Source: an uncultured Roseateles sp.
GTDB lineage: Bacteria; Pseudomonadota; Gammaproteobacteria; Burkholderiales; Burkholderiaceae_C
Direction: 5' to 3'
Length of the DNA stretch: 64,000 bases
Assembly: GCF_945956965.1 (NCBI RefSeq)
Contig: NZ_CAMFJS010000010.1
Coordinates: 88,496 to 152,495, forward strand
Part shown: one piece after another, positions 45,948 to 54,321 of the stretch
Numbering within the stretch: position 1 is the first letter of the stretch
Layout: each line of letters starts with the position of its first letter
Position numbers and translations under genes: made by a program
The notes under the pieces: model-generated
The model's database searches: none
Seen by the model: only the letters and a program-made list of their open reading frames with translations
Told to the model about the DNA's origin: nothing

Positions 45948-47398
45948 TGACGACGCCCGAAGCATCCATGGTTCATGGTCTGAAGGCAGCGCCCAAAGAC
46001 TTGCCCTCGCTGGACCGCCTGCTGAGCAGCCCGCGCGCGGGCGAGTTGATTGGCCAGCACGGCCACCAATTCGTCGCCAAGCGCGCGCGCGCCTTGCTGG
46101 ATGGGCTGCGCAGCAGCGCCCTGGTCGGCACGCTGGAACTGGCCGAGCTGGCCCTGCCCAGCCTGGCCGAGCGCCTGAGTGCGCGTTGTGCGCAAGACCT
46201 GGCCCCGCGCATGCGGGCCGTCATCAATTTGACCGGCACGGTTTTGCACACCAATCTGGGCCGAGCCCTTTTGGCCGACGAGGCCCTGGGCCATGTGATG
46301 GCCATGATGGCCGGGCCGAATAACCTCGAATTTGATCTGAGCACCGGCGGACGCGGCGACCGCGACAGCATGGTCGAAGCCCTGCTGTGCGAGATCACCG
46401 GCGCTGAAGCCGCTACCGTTGTCAATAACAACGCTGCCGCCGTGCTGCTGTCCATCGCCGCACTGGCCGGTGGGCGGGAAGTGATTGTGTCGCGCGGTGA
46501 GTTGGTGGAAATCGGCGGCGCCTTCCGCATGCCGGATGTGATGGCCGCCGCCGGCGCTCGCCTGGTGGAAGTGGGCACCACCAACCGCACCCACGCGGCC
46601 GATTACGAACGCGCCATCGGCGCCAACACGGCCATGCTGATGAAGGTGCACACCAGCAATTACGCCATCCAGGGCTTCACCTCGGCGGTGGAGGAGGCGG
46701 TGCTTGCCCCCATCGCCCACGCCAAGGGTCTGCCGTTGGTGACCGACTTGGGCAGCGGCTCCTTGGTGGATCTGGCGCAATGGGGCTTGCCGCGCGAGCC
46801 TCTGCCGCAAGAAATGCTCAAGGCTGGCTGTGATGTGGTGACCTTCAGCGGCGACAAGCTGCTGGGTGGCCCGCAAGCTGGGCTGATCGTCGGCTCTAAG
46901 GCGCAGATTCAGCGCATCCGCAAATTTCCGATGAAGCGGGCGCTGCGCATGTCCAAGCTGCCACTGGCGGCGCTGGAGGCCACGCTGCGCCTTTACCTGC
47001 AACCCGAGCGCTTGGCTCGCGATCTGCCCACCTTGCGCCTGCTGACCCGGCCGGTGGCCGAGATTCAGGCCCAGGCCCTGCGCCTGCAAGCGCCGCTGGC
47101 GCAGGCGCTGAGCCCGCGCTTCGTGGTCAGCCTGAGCGAGATGCAAGGCCAGATTGGTTCCGGCTCGCTGCCGGTGGATGTCTTGCCTTCGGCAGGCCTG
47201 GTGATCGCACCGGCCGGCACCAGCAAGAAGGGCTTGGGCACGGCGTTGGATGAGTTGGCCCGCGCCCTGCGCAGCCTGCCGCTGCCGGTGTTGGGCCGGG
47301 TGCAGCAAGACCAGCTGTGGTTGGACTTGCGTTGTCTGGATCGCCAGGAAGCAGACTTCCTGGCCCAGTTGCCAGCGCTGCGGGAGGCCCTGGCTTGA
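45947..47398 (+). CDS. selA: L-seryl-tRNA(Sec) selenium transferase SelA
   Basis: PLP enzyme of 483 residues that converts seryl-tRNA(Sec) to selenocysteinyl-tRNA(Sec). INLTGTVLHTNLGRALL and VVNNNAAAVLL are characteristic; the PLP Lys lies in VTFSGDKLLGGPQAGLIVG. The start overlaps fdhE (TGATG) and the stop overlaps selB (TTGA), giving a translationally coupled fdhE-selA-selB series. It uses selenophosphate from SelD, which is not encoded in this window. Confidence 0.97.
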   Translation: MTTPEASMVHGLKAAPKDLPSLDRLLSSPRAGELIGQHGHQFVAKRARALLDGLRSSALVGTLELAELALPSLAERLSARCAQDLAPRMRAVINLTGTVLHTNLGRALLADEALGHVMAMMAGPNNLEFDLSTGGRGDRDSMVEALLCEITGAEAATVVNNNAAAVLLSIAALAGGREVIVSRGELVEIGGAFRMPDVMAAAGARLVEVGTTNRTHAADYERAIGANTAMLMKVHTSNYAIQGFTSAVEEAVLAPIAHAKGLPLVTDLGSGSLVDLAQWGLPREPLPQEMLKAGCDVVTFSGDKLLGGPQAGLIVGSKAQIQRIRKFPMKRALRMSKLPLAALEATLRLYLQPERLARDLPTLRLLTRPVAEIQAQALRLQAPLAQALSPRFVVSLSEMQGQIGSGSLPVDVLPSAGLVIAPAGTSKKGLGTALDELARALRSLPLPVLGRVQQDQLWLDLRCLDRQEADFLAQLPALREALA

Positions 47399-49341
47399 TC
47401 ATCGGCACCGCCGGTCATATCGACCACGGCAAGACCACCTTGGTGCGCGCCCTGACCGGCGTGGACACCGACCGTCTGCCCGAGGAAAAAAAGCGCGGCA
47501 TCAGCATCGAGCTAGGCTATGCCTTCATGCCGGGGCAACACGGCGAGAGCATCGGCTTCATCGATGTGCCCGGTCATGAGCGCCTGGTTCACACCATGTT
47601 GGCCGGCGCCACGGGCATGGACCACGCTTTGTTGCTGGTGGCCGCGGATGACGGCGTGATGCCGCAAACCCGCGAGCATCTGGCGGTCTTGGCCCTGCTG
47701 GGGCTGAACGCCATCACGGTCGTGATGAGCAAATGCGACCGTGCCGATGCGGCGCGGCGCCTGGCGCTGCGCGAAGAGGTTGCGGCCTTGTTGAGCGGGA
47801 GCGGCGTGGAAGGCAGCGCGCTGTTTGAAGTCAGTGCCAGCACCGGTCAAGGCGTGGCTGAGTTGCGCGCGCATTTGCTGGCTTTGCGCCCCGCGCGTGC
47901 CGCGTCGGCGGAGCAAGGCTTTCGCCTGGCGGTGGACCGGGTCTTCTCGCTGGCCGGCGTCGGCACTGTGGCCACCGGCACGGTGCATGCGGGCCTGGTC
48001 AATGTGGGTGATGAGTTATGCCTGGTGCCGCCAGCCGCCGGCCAAGCGCCGCGCCGGGCGCGTGTGCGCAGCTTGCATGCGCAGAACCAAGGCGTTCAGC
48101 AGGCTCTTGCGGGCCAGCGTTGCGCGATCGGCCTAGTGGGGGTGGACAAGCAAGACGTCGCGCGCGGCCAATGCTGGGTGGCGCCTGATCTGGCTCTGAG
48201 CAGTGAGCGCCTGGATGTGAGTTTGCGCCTATGGCCCGCCGAAGCGCGCGCTTTGCGCAGCGGCACGCCCGTGCATGTGCACATCGGCTCGGCCACGGTG
48301 ATGGCCAGTGTGGCGGTGCTGGCCTCGGCGCAAGAGGGCAGCCTAGCTGCGGGCGAACAAGGCCTGGTGCAGCTGGTGCTGCGTGAGCCCTTGGCGACAT
48401 GGGCGGGGGACCGGGTGGTGCTGCGCGATGCAGCCGCCAGCCGCACCATTGCCGGCGGCGTGGTCTTGGATCCTTTTGCCCCGGCCCGCTATCGCCGCAG
48501 CCCGCAGCGTCTGGCTGAGCTGGCTGCGCTGCAGCTGGACAGTCCTGCGGCCCGCCTGCACGCCTTATTGCCCGCCGCTGTTCTTGGTTTGGATTTGAGC
48601 CGCTGGGCCACGGCCCAGGGCTTGTCCGCCGAAGCCCGGCAAAGCCTGGAAACGCCCGCGGACAGCTTGCTGGCCAAGGCCGAGGATGGACACGCCTGGC
48701 TGCTGGGCGCAGCCCCTGCTGCGGCGCAGGCCGCCACAGCGCTGCAAGTACTGCGCGACTATCACGCCAAGAACCCGGACGAATTGGGCCCCGACACCGC
48801 GCGCTGGCGCCGCCTGGCCGCACCGCGCTTGCCCGAAGCGCTCTGGCGCGCTTTGTTGCTGCGCCTGCAAGAGGCCGGGCAGTTGCATTTGCGCGGAGCC
48901 GTCGCGCATCTGCCCGAGCATGGCTTGCAACTCTCGCGTGCCGATGAATTGGTGGCGCAGAAAATCGCGCCCTTGTTGAGCACGGCCGGCTTCGAAGGCG
49001 CTTGGGCGCGCGACCTGGCCAGTGCCACCCAAACGCCCGAGCCTTTGATGCGGGTCAGTCTTTCTCGCCTGGCGCAAGGCGGTGAGCTGCATCAGGTGGT
49101 GAAAGACCTGTACTATGCGGCCCCGGTGATGAAACGCTTGGCGGCCTTGGCGCGCCAGGTGGTGGACGCGCAAGGCGAGGTCACGGCGGCAGCGTTTCGC
49201 GATGCCACCGGCCTGGGCCGCAAGCGGGCCATTCAAATTCTGGAATACTTCGACCGCGTCGGGCTGACCCGGCGTGTCGCCGATACGCACAAGCTGAGAC
49301 CGGATTCGCTTTTGTTCAGCGAGCCGGTACCGAAGGCATGA
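47395..49341 (+). CDS. selB: Selenocysteine-specific elongation factor SelB
   Basis: 648 residues. The GTPase domain starts at once: [20 protein letters not shown] (G1), [13 protein letters not shown] (G2), [14 protein letters not shown] (G3), VMSKCDRAD (G4). EF-Tu-like domains II and III follow (~170-340), then the C-terminal winged helices (~380-648, ending [19 protein letters not shown]) that bind the SECIS hairpin. The frame is open further upstream, but family similarity begins at a TTG (47395) overlapping the selA stop as TTGA, so I take TTG as the start. tRNA-Sec lies 31 bp downstream, so one transcript may carry both. Confidence 0.96.
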   Translation: MIIGTAGHIDHGKTTLVRALTGVDTDRLPEEKKRGISIELGYAFMPGQHGESIGFIDVPGHERLVHTMLAGATGMDHALLLVAADDGVMPQTREHLAVLALLGLNAITVVMSKCDRADAARRLALREEVAALLSGSGVEGSALFEVSASTGQGVAELRAHLLALRPARAASAEQGFRLAVDRVFSLAGVGTVATGTVHAGLVNVGDELCLVPPAAGQAPRRARVRSLHAQNQGVQQALAGQRCAIGLVGVDKQDVARGQCWVAPDLALSSERLDVSLRLWPAEARALRSGTPVHVHIGSATVMASVAVLASAQEGSLAAGEQGLVQLVLREPLATWAGDRVVLRDAAASRTIAGGVVLDPFAPARYRRSPQRLAELAALQLDSPAARLHALLPAAVLGLDLSRWATAQGLSAEARQSLETPADSLLAKAEDGHAWLLGAAPAAAQAATALQVLRDYHAKNPDELGPDTARWRRLAAPRLPEALWRALLLRLQEAGQLHLRGAVAHLPEHGLQLSRADELVAQKIAPLLSTAGFEGAWARDLASATQTPEPLMRVSLSRLAQGGELHQVVKDLYYAAPVMKRLAALARQVVDAQGEVTAAAFRDATGLGRKRAIQILEYFDRVGLTRRVADTHKLRPDSLLFSEPVPKA

Positions 49342-49372
49342 AGAGGACCTGTGCTTTTGTGGGCAGGACAAA

Positions 49373-49468
49373 GGAGGGGAAACGATCCTGGTGGATCGGC
49401 CGGGCTTCAAACCCGGTGGGTGGTGCCACGCGCCGCCGGGTGGGTTCGACTCCCATTCCCCTCCGCCA
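49373..49468 (+). tRNA. selC: tRNA-Sec (anticodon TCA)
   Basis: 96 nt including encoded CCA. The 8-bp acceptor stem GGAGGGGA/TCCCCTCC, a long D stem (GATCC/GGATC), anticodon stem CCGGG/CCCGG with loop CTTCAAA (TCA at 49407-49409), a long variable arm (~49416-49440) and T arm GGGTTCGACTCCC are all visible. It is the UGA-decoding tRNA for the selenocysteine formate dehydrogenase upstream. Confidence 0.97.
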
Positions 49469-49552
49469 CTGCATTCCCACCCAGTCTTTGGAACAGCCGA
49501 TGCTGGTGAATACCGGTTTATCGTTGCCATATCCCCACCGCGCACAGACCCC

Positions 49553-50008
49553 ATGCTGATCCAAGGCCTCTTGCTTCCTGATGACTTGCTCTATTTGGTG
49601 GAGCACCAGACCTGGGCCCGTCTGCAGCCCGATGGCTCGGCCCGGCTAGGCATCACGGCCATGGGCTTGAAGGCCTCGGGTGAAATTTATATGTGCCGGC
49701 CCAAGTCGGTGGGCACGCAGCTGGAGCAGGGCCGGGCGATGGCGGTGGTGGAATTGGCCAAGTCCATCGTGTCGGTGAAAACGCCGCTATCGGGTCAGGT
49801 CTTGCGGGTCAACACCGCGCTGGAAGAATGCCCCGAACTGGTCTGGCGCGACCCTTATGGCGAAGGCTGGCTGCTGGACCTGACACCTAGCCGCTTGGCG
49901 GAGGAACAGGCGCTGCTGCACAGCGGTGAAGCGGCGCGCGCGCCGATGGAGAATTACGCATGGCTGAACCAGCTGAACGCCCAAACGCCCCAAGCCCCTC
50001 AAGCGTGA
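49553..50008 (+). CDS. GcvH-like lipoyl-domain protein
   Basis: 151 residues with the fold of the glycine cleavage H protein. The lipoyl Lys is predicted as K70 in VVELAKSIVSVKTPLSG, matching the ESVK...PxSG pattern of GcvH (Lys eight residues before Pro). LARLQPDGSARLGITAMGLK-type opening (WARLQPDGSARLGITAMGLK) and LDLTPSRLAEEQALL also fit. It is not accompanied by gcvT or gcvP. Instead it overlaps a DsrE-like gene, with a nitroreductase following, directly after tRNA-Sec. Stand-alone GcvH-like proteins with DsrE partners act as lipoate-bound sulfur or redox carriers in sulfur oxidisers; a similar role here is only inference. Confidence 0.85.
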   Translation: MLIQGLLLPDDLLYLVEHQTWARLQPDGSARLGITAMGLKASGEIYMCRPKSVGTQLEQGRAMAVVELAKSIVSVKTPLSGQVLRVNTALEECPELVWRDPYGEGWLLDLTPSRLAEEQALLHSGEAARAPMENYAWLNQLNAQTPQAPQA

Positions 50009-50379
50009 CGGGCATTGCCTTGCTGCTGTGGGCGGCAGAGCCCGAATCGCCGCAGCGCTTGGTCACCCCTTTTTTTCACGCCGCCGCTGCAGCGGCCATG
50101 GACTTGCAGGTGGAAATCTATTTCACCGCCCGTTCGGTACTCTTGCTCAAGCCCGGTGTTGCCGCTGGCTTGCGGGCCTCGGCGCTGCATGACAAGACGG
50201 TCTACCAAGCCATGCAAGAAGCGCTGGCCCATGGTGCCAAACTGTTGGCTTGTACGGATGCGCTGCATGCGCAAGGCCTGCAGCGCGACGAGCTGATTCC
50301 CGAGTGCAGCGGCCACGGTGGCGCTGTGCAATTCATGTCCCGCGTGGCCGATCCGGCCTGGCGCAGCCTGGTGTTCTGA
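49960..50379 (+). CDS. DsrE-like small protein
   Basis: 139 residues, cytoplasmic. The core (~17-139) has the alpha/beta layout of the DsrE/DsrF family: IALLLWAAEP at the start, LQVEIYFTARSVLLLKPG, and a conserved Cys in HGAKLLACTDAL that corresponds to the active-site Cys of sulfur-relay proteins. It overlaps the end of the lipoyl-protein gene by 49 bases in another frame and is followed after 3 bp by the nitroreductase, so the three are one operon. ATG 49960 gives ~16 extra residues; a start further in cannot be excluded. Confidence 0.8.
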   Translation: MAEPAERPNAPSPSSVTGIALLLWAAEPESPQRLVTPFFHAAAAAAMDLQVEIYFTARSVLLLKPGVAAGLRASALHDKTVYQAMQEALAHGAKLLACTDALHAQGLQRDELIPECSGHGGAVQFMSRVADPAWRSLVF

Positions 50380-50382
50380 GAC

Positions 50383-50961
50383 ATGCCTTCTAGCCCCAAT
50401 CCCGACGCTTTGCAAACCTTGTTGGGCCGCTACTCGGTCGGGCCTAAGCATTTGCTTGAACCCGGCCCCTCGAGTGAAGAACTGGCGCTGATGGTGGCGG
50501 CCGCCTTGCGTGCGCCCGATCACGGCGAACTGATGCCTTTCCGCTTCAAGCGCGTGGCGGGCGAGGCCCGGCAGCGCATGGCCGATTTGTTTGCTGCCGC
50601 CGCTCGGGCTGCGGGCAAAGATGAGGCGGGCGCCGCCATGGATGCCGAGCGGGCGCTGCGCCCACCTGTGACCGTGGCCGTGGTGGCCCGCATCGATCTG
50701 GGTCACCCGCAGGTACCGGCGCATGAGCAATGGGCTTGCGTGGGCGGGGCGCTGAGCAATTTTCTCAATGCTGCGCATTGCCTGGGTTATGGCGGCAAGA
50801 TGTTGTCGGGCGCCAAGGTGCGCGATCCCGGCATCACGGCGGCTTTTTGCGCACCCGGTGAAATCTTGCTGGGCTGGATCGCGCTGGGCACGCCCGCCAA
50901 GCGACCGAGCGGCCCCTCGCGCAAGGGTGGGGTGGAACAGGCGCTGCAGGATTGGGCTTGA
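50383..50961 (+). CDS. Nitroreductase family flavoprotein (YdjA-like)
   Basis: 192-residue FMN-dependent oxidoreductase of the small YdjA type. RYSVGPKHLLEPGPSSEEL and AALRAPDHGELMPFRF are the family opening; GGALSNFLNAAHCLGYGGKM binds the flavin; ILLGWIALGTPAKRP closes the domain. It is 3 bp after the DsrE-like gene. The substrate is unknown. Its constant company here is a lipoyl protein and a DsrE-like protein, so a disulfide or persulfide substrate is conceivable. Confidence 0.88.
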   Translation: MPSSPNPDALQTLLGRYSVGPKHLLEPGPSSEELALMVAAALRAPDHGELMPFRFKRVAGEARQRMADLFAAAARAAGKDEAGAAMDAERALRPPVTVAVVARIDLGHPQVPAHEQWACVGGALSNFLNAAHCLGYGGKMLSGAKVRDPGITAAFCAPGEILLGWIALGTPAKRPSGPSRKGGVEQALQDWA

Positions 50962-50984
50962 ATAGACGCTTGCGCGGCTGCGCT

Positions 50985-52007
50985 TCAGTTCAGTCCCAGC
51001 GCTGCCAGTAATTCTTCTGGGCCATAGGGCCGGCTGCGCGCCGGCCAGTCGTGTACCAGGCGCTGCATCTGCGCATTCAGCGGCGCTGCAAGGTCGGCGC
51101 TGCGGGCCAGGGCCGTCACCTCGCCGCACAAGGCATCGATCTCGGTACGGCGGCCCAGGGCCAGGTCATCGGCCATGCTGGAGCGGGCCTTAGCGTCGAT
51201 CTTGAGCATGCGCGCCGCCACCAGCTTAAACAGCGGCGTGGGCAGGCGCAGCACGCTGAGCAGGCGGCGCGGTGGCAGGGGCGTCATCGCCCGCACCGGC
51301 TGGCCGGCGGCGGCCAGCACGTCCAGCGCTTCGGCCTGCAGCGCGGCCAGGCAGCGGCGGTAGCCGCGTTGTTGCAGCTGCTCGCGCAGCGGCAGGCCGG
51401 ACAAGGCATTGACCGGGTTGTTCAGGTTGAGCAGCAGCTTGCCCCATTGCACCGCGCGCATCGCAGCGGCGGAATCAATCACTTGCAAGTCGATGCCGCT
51501 GCGGGCCAAGGCGTTTTGCAAGCTACGCAGCGGCGCATCTGTTTCGGCAGTGCCTTGCACCATCAGCGCACCAGTGCTGCCGCGGTGGAAATGGCCTGGC
51601 GCCAGTTCGGCCACATTGAAGGGCACCATGCCGGCGCGGACATCCAAGCCCGGCGCCGCGGCCTGGGCGGTGTCGGCATTGCCGATGCCGTTTTGCATGG
51701 ACAGCAACAAGCTGCCGGCGGGCAGGGCGGCCTGCAAGGCACGGGCCGCCTCGGTGGTGGCCGCGCTTTTGACGCACAGCAGGCTCACACTCGGTTGCAG
51801 GCCGGCGGGAACGCGTTCGTGCAAGTGCAGCGCAGAGGCCGGAATGGTGTGCTGGCGGCCGCCCAGATCGCTGCAGACCAAGCCATGACGGCGCAGGTGC
51901 TCCAGCACGCGGGGGCGGCCAACGAAATGCACGTCCAGCCCAGCCGCGGCGGCCAAGCCGCCGAGATAGCAGCCGACGCTGCCGGCCCCCATCACCAGCA
52001 CTTGCAT
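50985..52007 (-). CDS. panE: 2-dehydropantoate 2-reductase (PanE/ApbA family)
   Basis: 340 residues. NADPH-binding GAGSVGCYLGGLAAAAG opens the protein, with LLCVKSAATTEAARAL and SMQNGIGN in the Rossmann domain, the catalytic Lys in VQWGKLLLNLNNPVNAL and RRTEIDALCGEV near the C-terminus. The family reduces ketopantoate to pantoate for coenzyme A synthesis, though paralogues act on other 2-oxo acids. Start ATG 52007 is preferred; a TTG at 52028 overlapping the upstream stop as TTGA would add seven residues. Confidence 0.9.
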   Translation of the reverse strand: MQVLVMGAGSVGCYLGGLAAAAGLDVHFVGRPRVLEHLRRHGLVCSDLGGRQHTIPASALHLHERVPAGLQPSVSLLCVKSAATTEAARALQAALPAGSLLLSMQNGIGNADTAQAAAPGLDVRAGMVPFNVAELAPGHFHRGSTGALMVQGTAETDAPLRSLQNALARSGIDLQVIDSAAAMRAVQWGKLLLNLNNPVNALSGLPLREQLQQRGYRRCLAALQAEALDVLAAAGQPVRAMTPLPPRRLLSVLRLPTPLFKLVAARMLKIDAKARSSMADDLALGRRTEIDALCGEVTALARSADLAAPLNAQMQRLVHDWPARSRPYGPEELLAALGLN

Positions 52008-52024
52008 CGGCGCGGGCGCGAGCG

Positions 52025-52570
52025 TCAAGCCAGTGGGCGGGTTAGGTCACGGAAATGGGTGGGGCCAACGCGGCGCTCAATTTCCGCCAGCATCTCGCGG
52101 CCCCAGCCCAGCGCGAACATGGCCTCGGCCACGACGAACATCGGCCCGACGGCCAGGCCAATCAAGTCGTCCACGAAGGCGGGCTTCTTGCCCTCGTAGT
52201 AGTGGCCCAGGAACTGGATCAACCAGCCCAGCACAAAGCTGCCCACGCCCCAGGCCAGCCAGCTGCTGGTGCTCTCGGCCGCCAGAGGTTCGGCCAGCAC
52301 GCACAAGAGGCCGTTGACGGCGCTAACGGCCAGGCCCAGCGCCACATTGCCGCGGGTCAGATACCAAACGGTGCTGATCAGCCAGATCACCGAAATCGGC
52401 GTCAGGCTCAGGCCCATGACATCCACCGCGGGCCGCGACAGCAGCACGGCGATGGCGAACACGATCAGCGGGATGCCGACGAAATGGGTGGCGATATTGC
52501 GGCGGTCGCGGTGGTAGGCGGCGTATTGCGCCATCAGGTCCAGCGCGGAGCGAAAAGTGGAGGGGGTCAT
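52025..52570 (-). CDS. DUF962 / Mpo1-like membrane protein
   Basis: 181 residues with about four membrane segments. The first block YAAYHRDRRNIATHFVGIPL and the later LIQFLGHYYEGKKPAF carry the conserved His residues of the DUF962 family, whose yeast member Mpo1 is an Fe(II) dioxygenase of 2-hydroxy fatty acids. The bacterial role is undetermined. I took ATG 52570; a TTG at 52597 lies within a TTGACA hexamer that may be a -35 box, so it is an unlikely start. Confidence 0.85.
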   Translation of the reverse strand: MTPSTFRSALDLMAQYAAYHRDRRNIATHFVGIPLIVFAIAVLLSRPAVDVMGLSLTPISVIWLISTVWYLTRGNVALGLAVSAVNGLLCVLAEPLAAESTSSWLAWGVGSFVLGWLIQFLGHYYEGKKPAFVDDLIGLAVGPMFVVAEAMFALGWGREMLAEIERRVGPTHFRDLTRPLA

Positions 52571-52672
52571 GGCAATGTCCCGATAAATAAATGTCAAGCC
52601 GCCATGCTAGTCCAAGCCGCTGACTTTGCACTGTCAGAATCGGGACACATTTCGCTCTATGCCCGCATCGCC

Positions 52673-53440
52673 ATGCCACTCCCTGCGTTGATCCCCCGTC
52701 GTGCACTGGCCGTGGCCATGATGCTGGCCTTGTTCGGCCTGGCGAGTTGCAGCACGCCGGCGGGCCTCACCGTGGCCCCGCCTGCATTGGCGGCGGGCGT
52801 GGATGAATCCAAGGCTTTGGCCGAGCGCTTTGCCAAGCTGCATCAGGCCAGTCCGCAAGCGCAGTTGTTCAAGCTGGATACAGCGGCGTCCACCTTGAGC
52901 GTCCATGTGTTCCGCGCCGGGCGAGCAGCGGCCTTGGGGCATAACCATGTCTTGCAGGCGCCGGCCTTGCAGGGCTGGGCCTTGCTCACGCCTGGGGCGC
53001 TGGGGCAGACGCAAATGGAGTTGCTGTTCCGGCTGGATGAGTTGCAGCTGGATGCCCCGGCGCAGCGCGCCCGGCTCGGCCCCGGCTGGGCCAGTGAGTT
53101 GTCGCCCGCTGCGGTGGCGGCGACGCGCAGCAATATGCTGGGTGCATCAGGCTTGCAGGCGGAGCTTTACCCCTGGGTTCGCCTGCGGGCGGTCAAAGTT
53201 GTGGGCGAACTACCCAAACTGGCCGTTCAGGTCGAGATCGAGCTGCACGGCCAAACTCGCAGCCAGTGGTTGGCGCTGGATGCAACGCTCGACGATCAGC
53301 GCCTGAATGCACGCGGCGCGCTGGTGCTGCGCCAGAGCGACTTCGGTCTGACGCCGTTTTCGGTGGGCGCCGGCCTGCTGGCGGTGGCGGACGAGTTGCT
53401 GGTGGAGTTTGATCTGGTGGCGCGTTCGCAGCCGCATTGA
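52673..53440 (+). CDS. YceI-like lipoprotein
   Basis: 255 residues. A lipoprotein signal (MPLPALIPRRALAVAMMLAL, then FGLASC) places the lipidated Cys at residue 26. The mature domain starts near 65 with LFKLDTAASTLSVHVFRAGR and includes GHNHVLQAP, LLFRLDELQLDAP, ASRSNMLGASGL-like (RSNMLGASGLQAELY) and FGLTPFSVGAG, the YceI-type lipid-binding barrel pattern. It is probably attached to the envelope and binds a polyisoprenoid or other amphiphile. The start is in the promoter region shared with the divergent DUF962 gene. Confidence 0.8.
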   Translation: MPLPALIPRRALAVAMMLALFGLASCSTPAGLTVAPPALAAGVDESKALAERFAKLHQASPQAQLFKLDTAASTLSVHVFRAGRAAALGHNHVLQAPALQGWALLTPGALGQTQMELLFRLDELQLDAPAQRARLGPGWASELSPAAVAATRSNMLGASGLQAELYPWVRLRAVKVVGELPKLAVQVEIELHGQTRSQWLALDATLDDQRLNARGALVLRQSDFGLTPFSVGAGLLAVADELLVEFDLVARSQPH

Positions 53441-53640
53441 AGCTGGGCGCCGGCCTAGATGCCGGGGCGATGCATGGATGGCTGCGTGATCTGCGGCTCA
53501 AGCAAGGCGCTAGCATTGCCGGGCCTGAGATCCCATCATCCATCGCACCACCCCTCGCGCGGCCCATCGCGTCAGTCACCCAGCTTTTGCGCTGGGCTGC
53601 CAAGGCCCCGCCACCGACTACGTTTTCCGCTCACCCATTC

Positions 53641-54321
53641 ATGAAGCCACTCGTCAAATCCACCCAAGCCCATGTCCTGCGCACCTTGCTCACCGGCGCG
53701 CTGGCGGCCTTACCGATGGTGGCCACTTTGGTGCTGCTGAGTTGGGTGATGTCTTTGCTGCTGCACTACCTCGGGCCGGGCAGCACGGTCGGTGGTGTGC
53801 TGGCGGGCTTGGGTTTGCGCATCACCGAGTCCGAAGGCCTGGCCTATGCCCTGGGCGTGGGCTTGTTGCTGGTCTTGGTATATGTGCTGGGCTTGATGGT
53901 GGAGACGCAGCTGCAGCGCCGGCTCAAGGCCCTGCTGGACAGCTTGATCCGCCGCATCCCCATCATCAGCACGGTTTACGACTTGCTGACCCGCATGGTG
54001 ACCTTGATGAGCAAGCGCGACGCCGATGGCGTGGGCGCGATGACGCCGGTGTGGTGCCACTTCGGCGGCGTCAAGTCGGCGGAAGAGGGCGGAGGCGTTT
54101 TGGTGCTGGGCTTGCTGTCCACGCCTGAGCCGGTGCAGATCAATGGCCAGGCCTATATGGCGGTGATTGTGCCGACGGCACCGGTGCCGGTGGGTGGCGG
54201 CTTGCTTTACTTGCCGCACAGCTGGATCACGCCGGCCGAGGTGGGCATGGAGGGCCTGACCAGCTTGTACGTTTCCCTCGGCGTCACCAGCGCCGAGGTG
54301 CTGGGGCGTAAGCCTCAGTAG
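53641..54321 (+). CDS. DUF502 membrane protein
   Basis: 226 residues with two membrane segments (~17-42 and ~60-90) and a soluble C-terminal part. RRIPIISTVYDLLTRMVTLM and YMAVIVPTAPVPVGGGLLYLP are signature stretches of DUF502. The function is unknown in bacteria. A 200-bp gap separates it from the lipoprotein gene. Its 3' end overlaps the convergent cyanophycinase-like gene by seven bases. Confidence 0.88.
   Translation: MKPLVKSTQAHVLRTLLTGALAALPMVATLVLLSWVMSLLLHYLGPGSTVGGVLAGLGLRITESEGLAYALGVGLLLVLVYVLGLMVETQLQRRLKALLDSLIRRIPIISTVYDLLTRMVTLMSKRDADGVGAMTPVWCHFGGVKSAEEGGGVLVLGLLSTPEPVQINGQAYMAVIVPTAPVPVGGGLLYLPHSWITPAEVGMEGLTSLYVSLGVTSAEVLGRKPQ

Noticed and set aside
45752..47308. 518-codon minus-strand open frame opposite selA
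   Set aside because: Shadow of selA; low-complexity His/Gln/Arg/Ala composition.
49371..49378. AAGGAGG as a ribosome binding site for a gene at ~49391
   Set aside because: It is the 5' acceptor strand of tRNA-Sec; the downstream frame only becomes protein-like at ATG 49553.
52592..52597. TTG start for the DUF962 gene
   Set aside because: The TTG is part of a TTGACA hexamer more likely to be a -35 element; an ATG with family similarity follows nine codons later.
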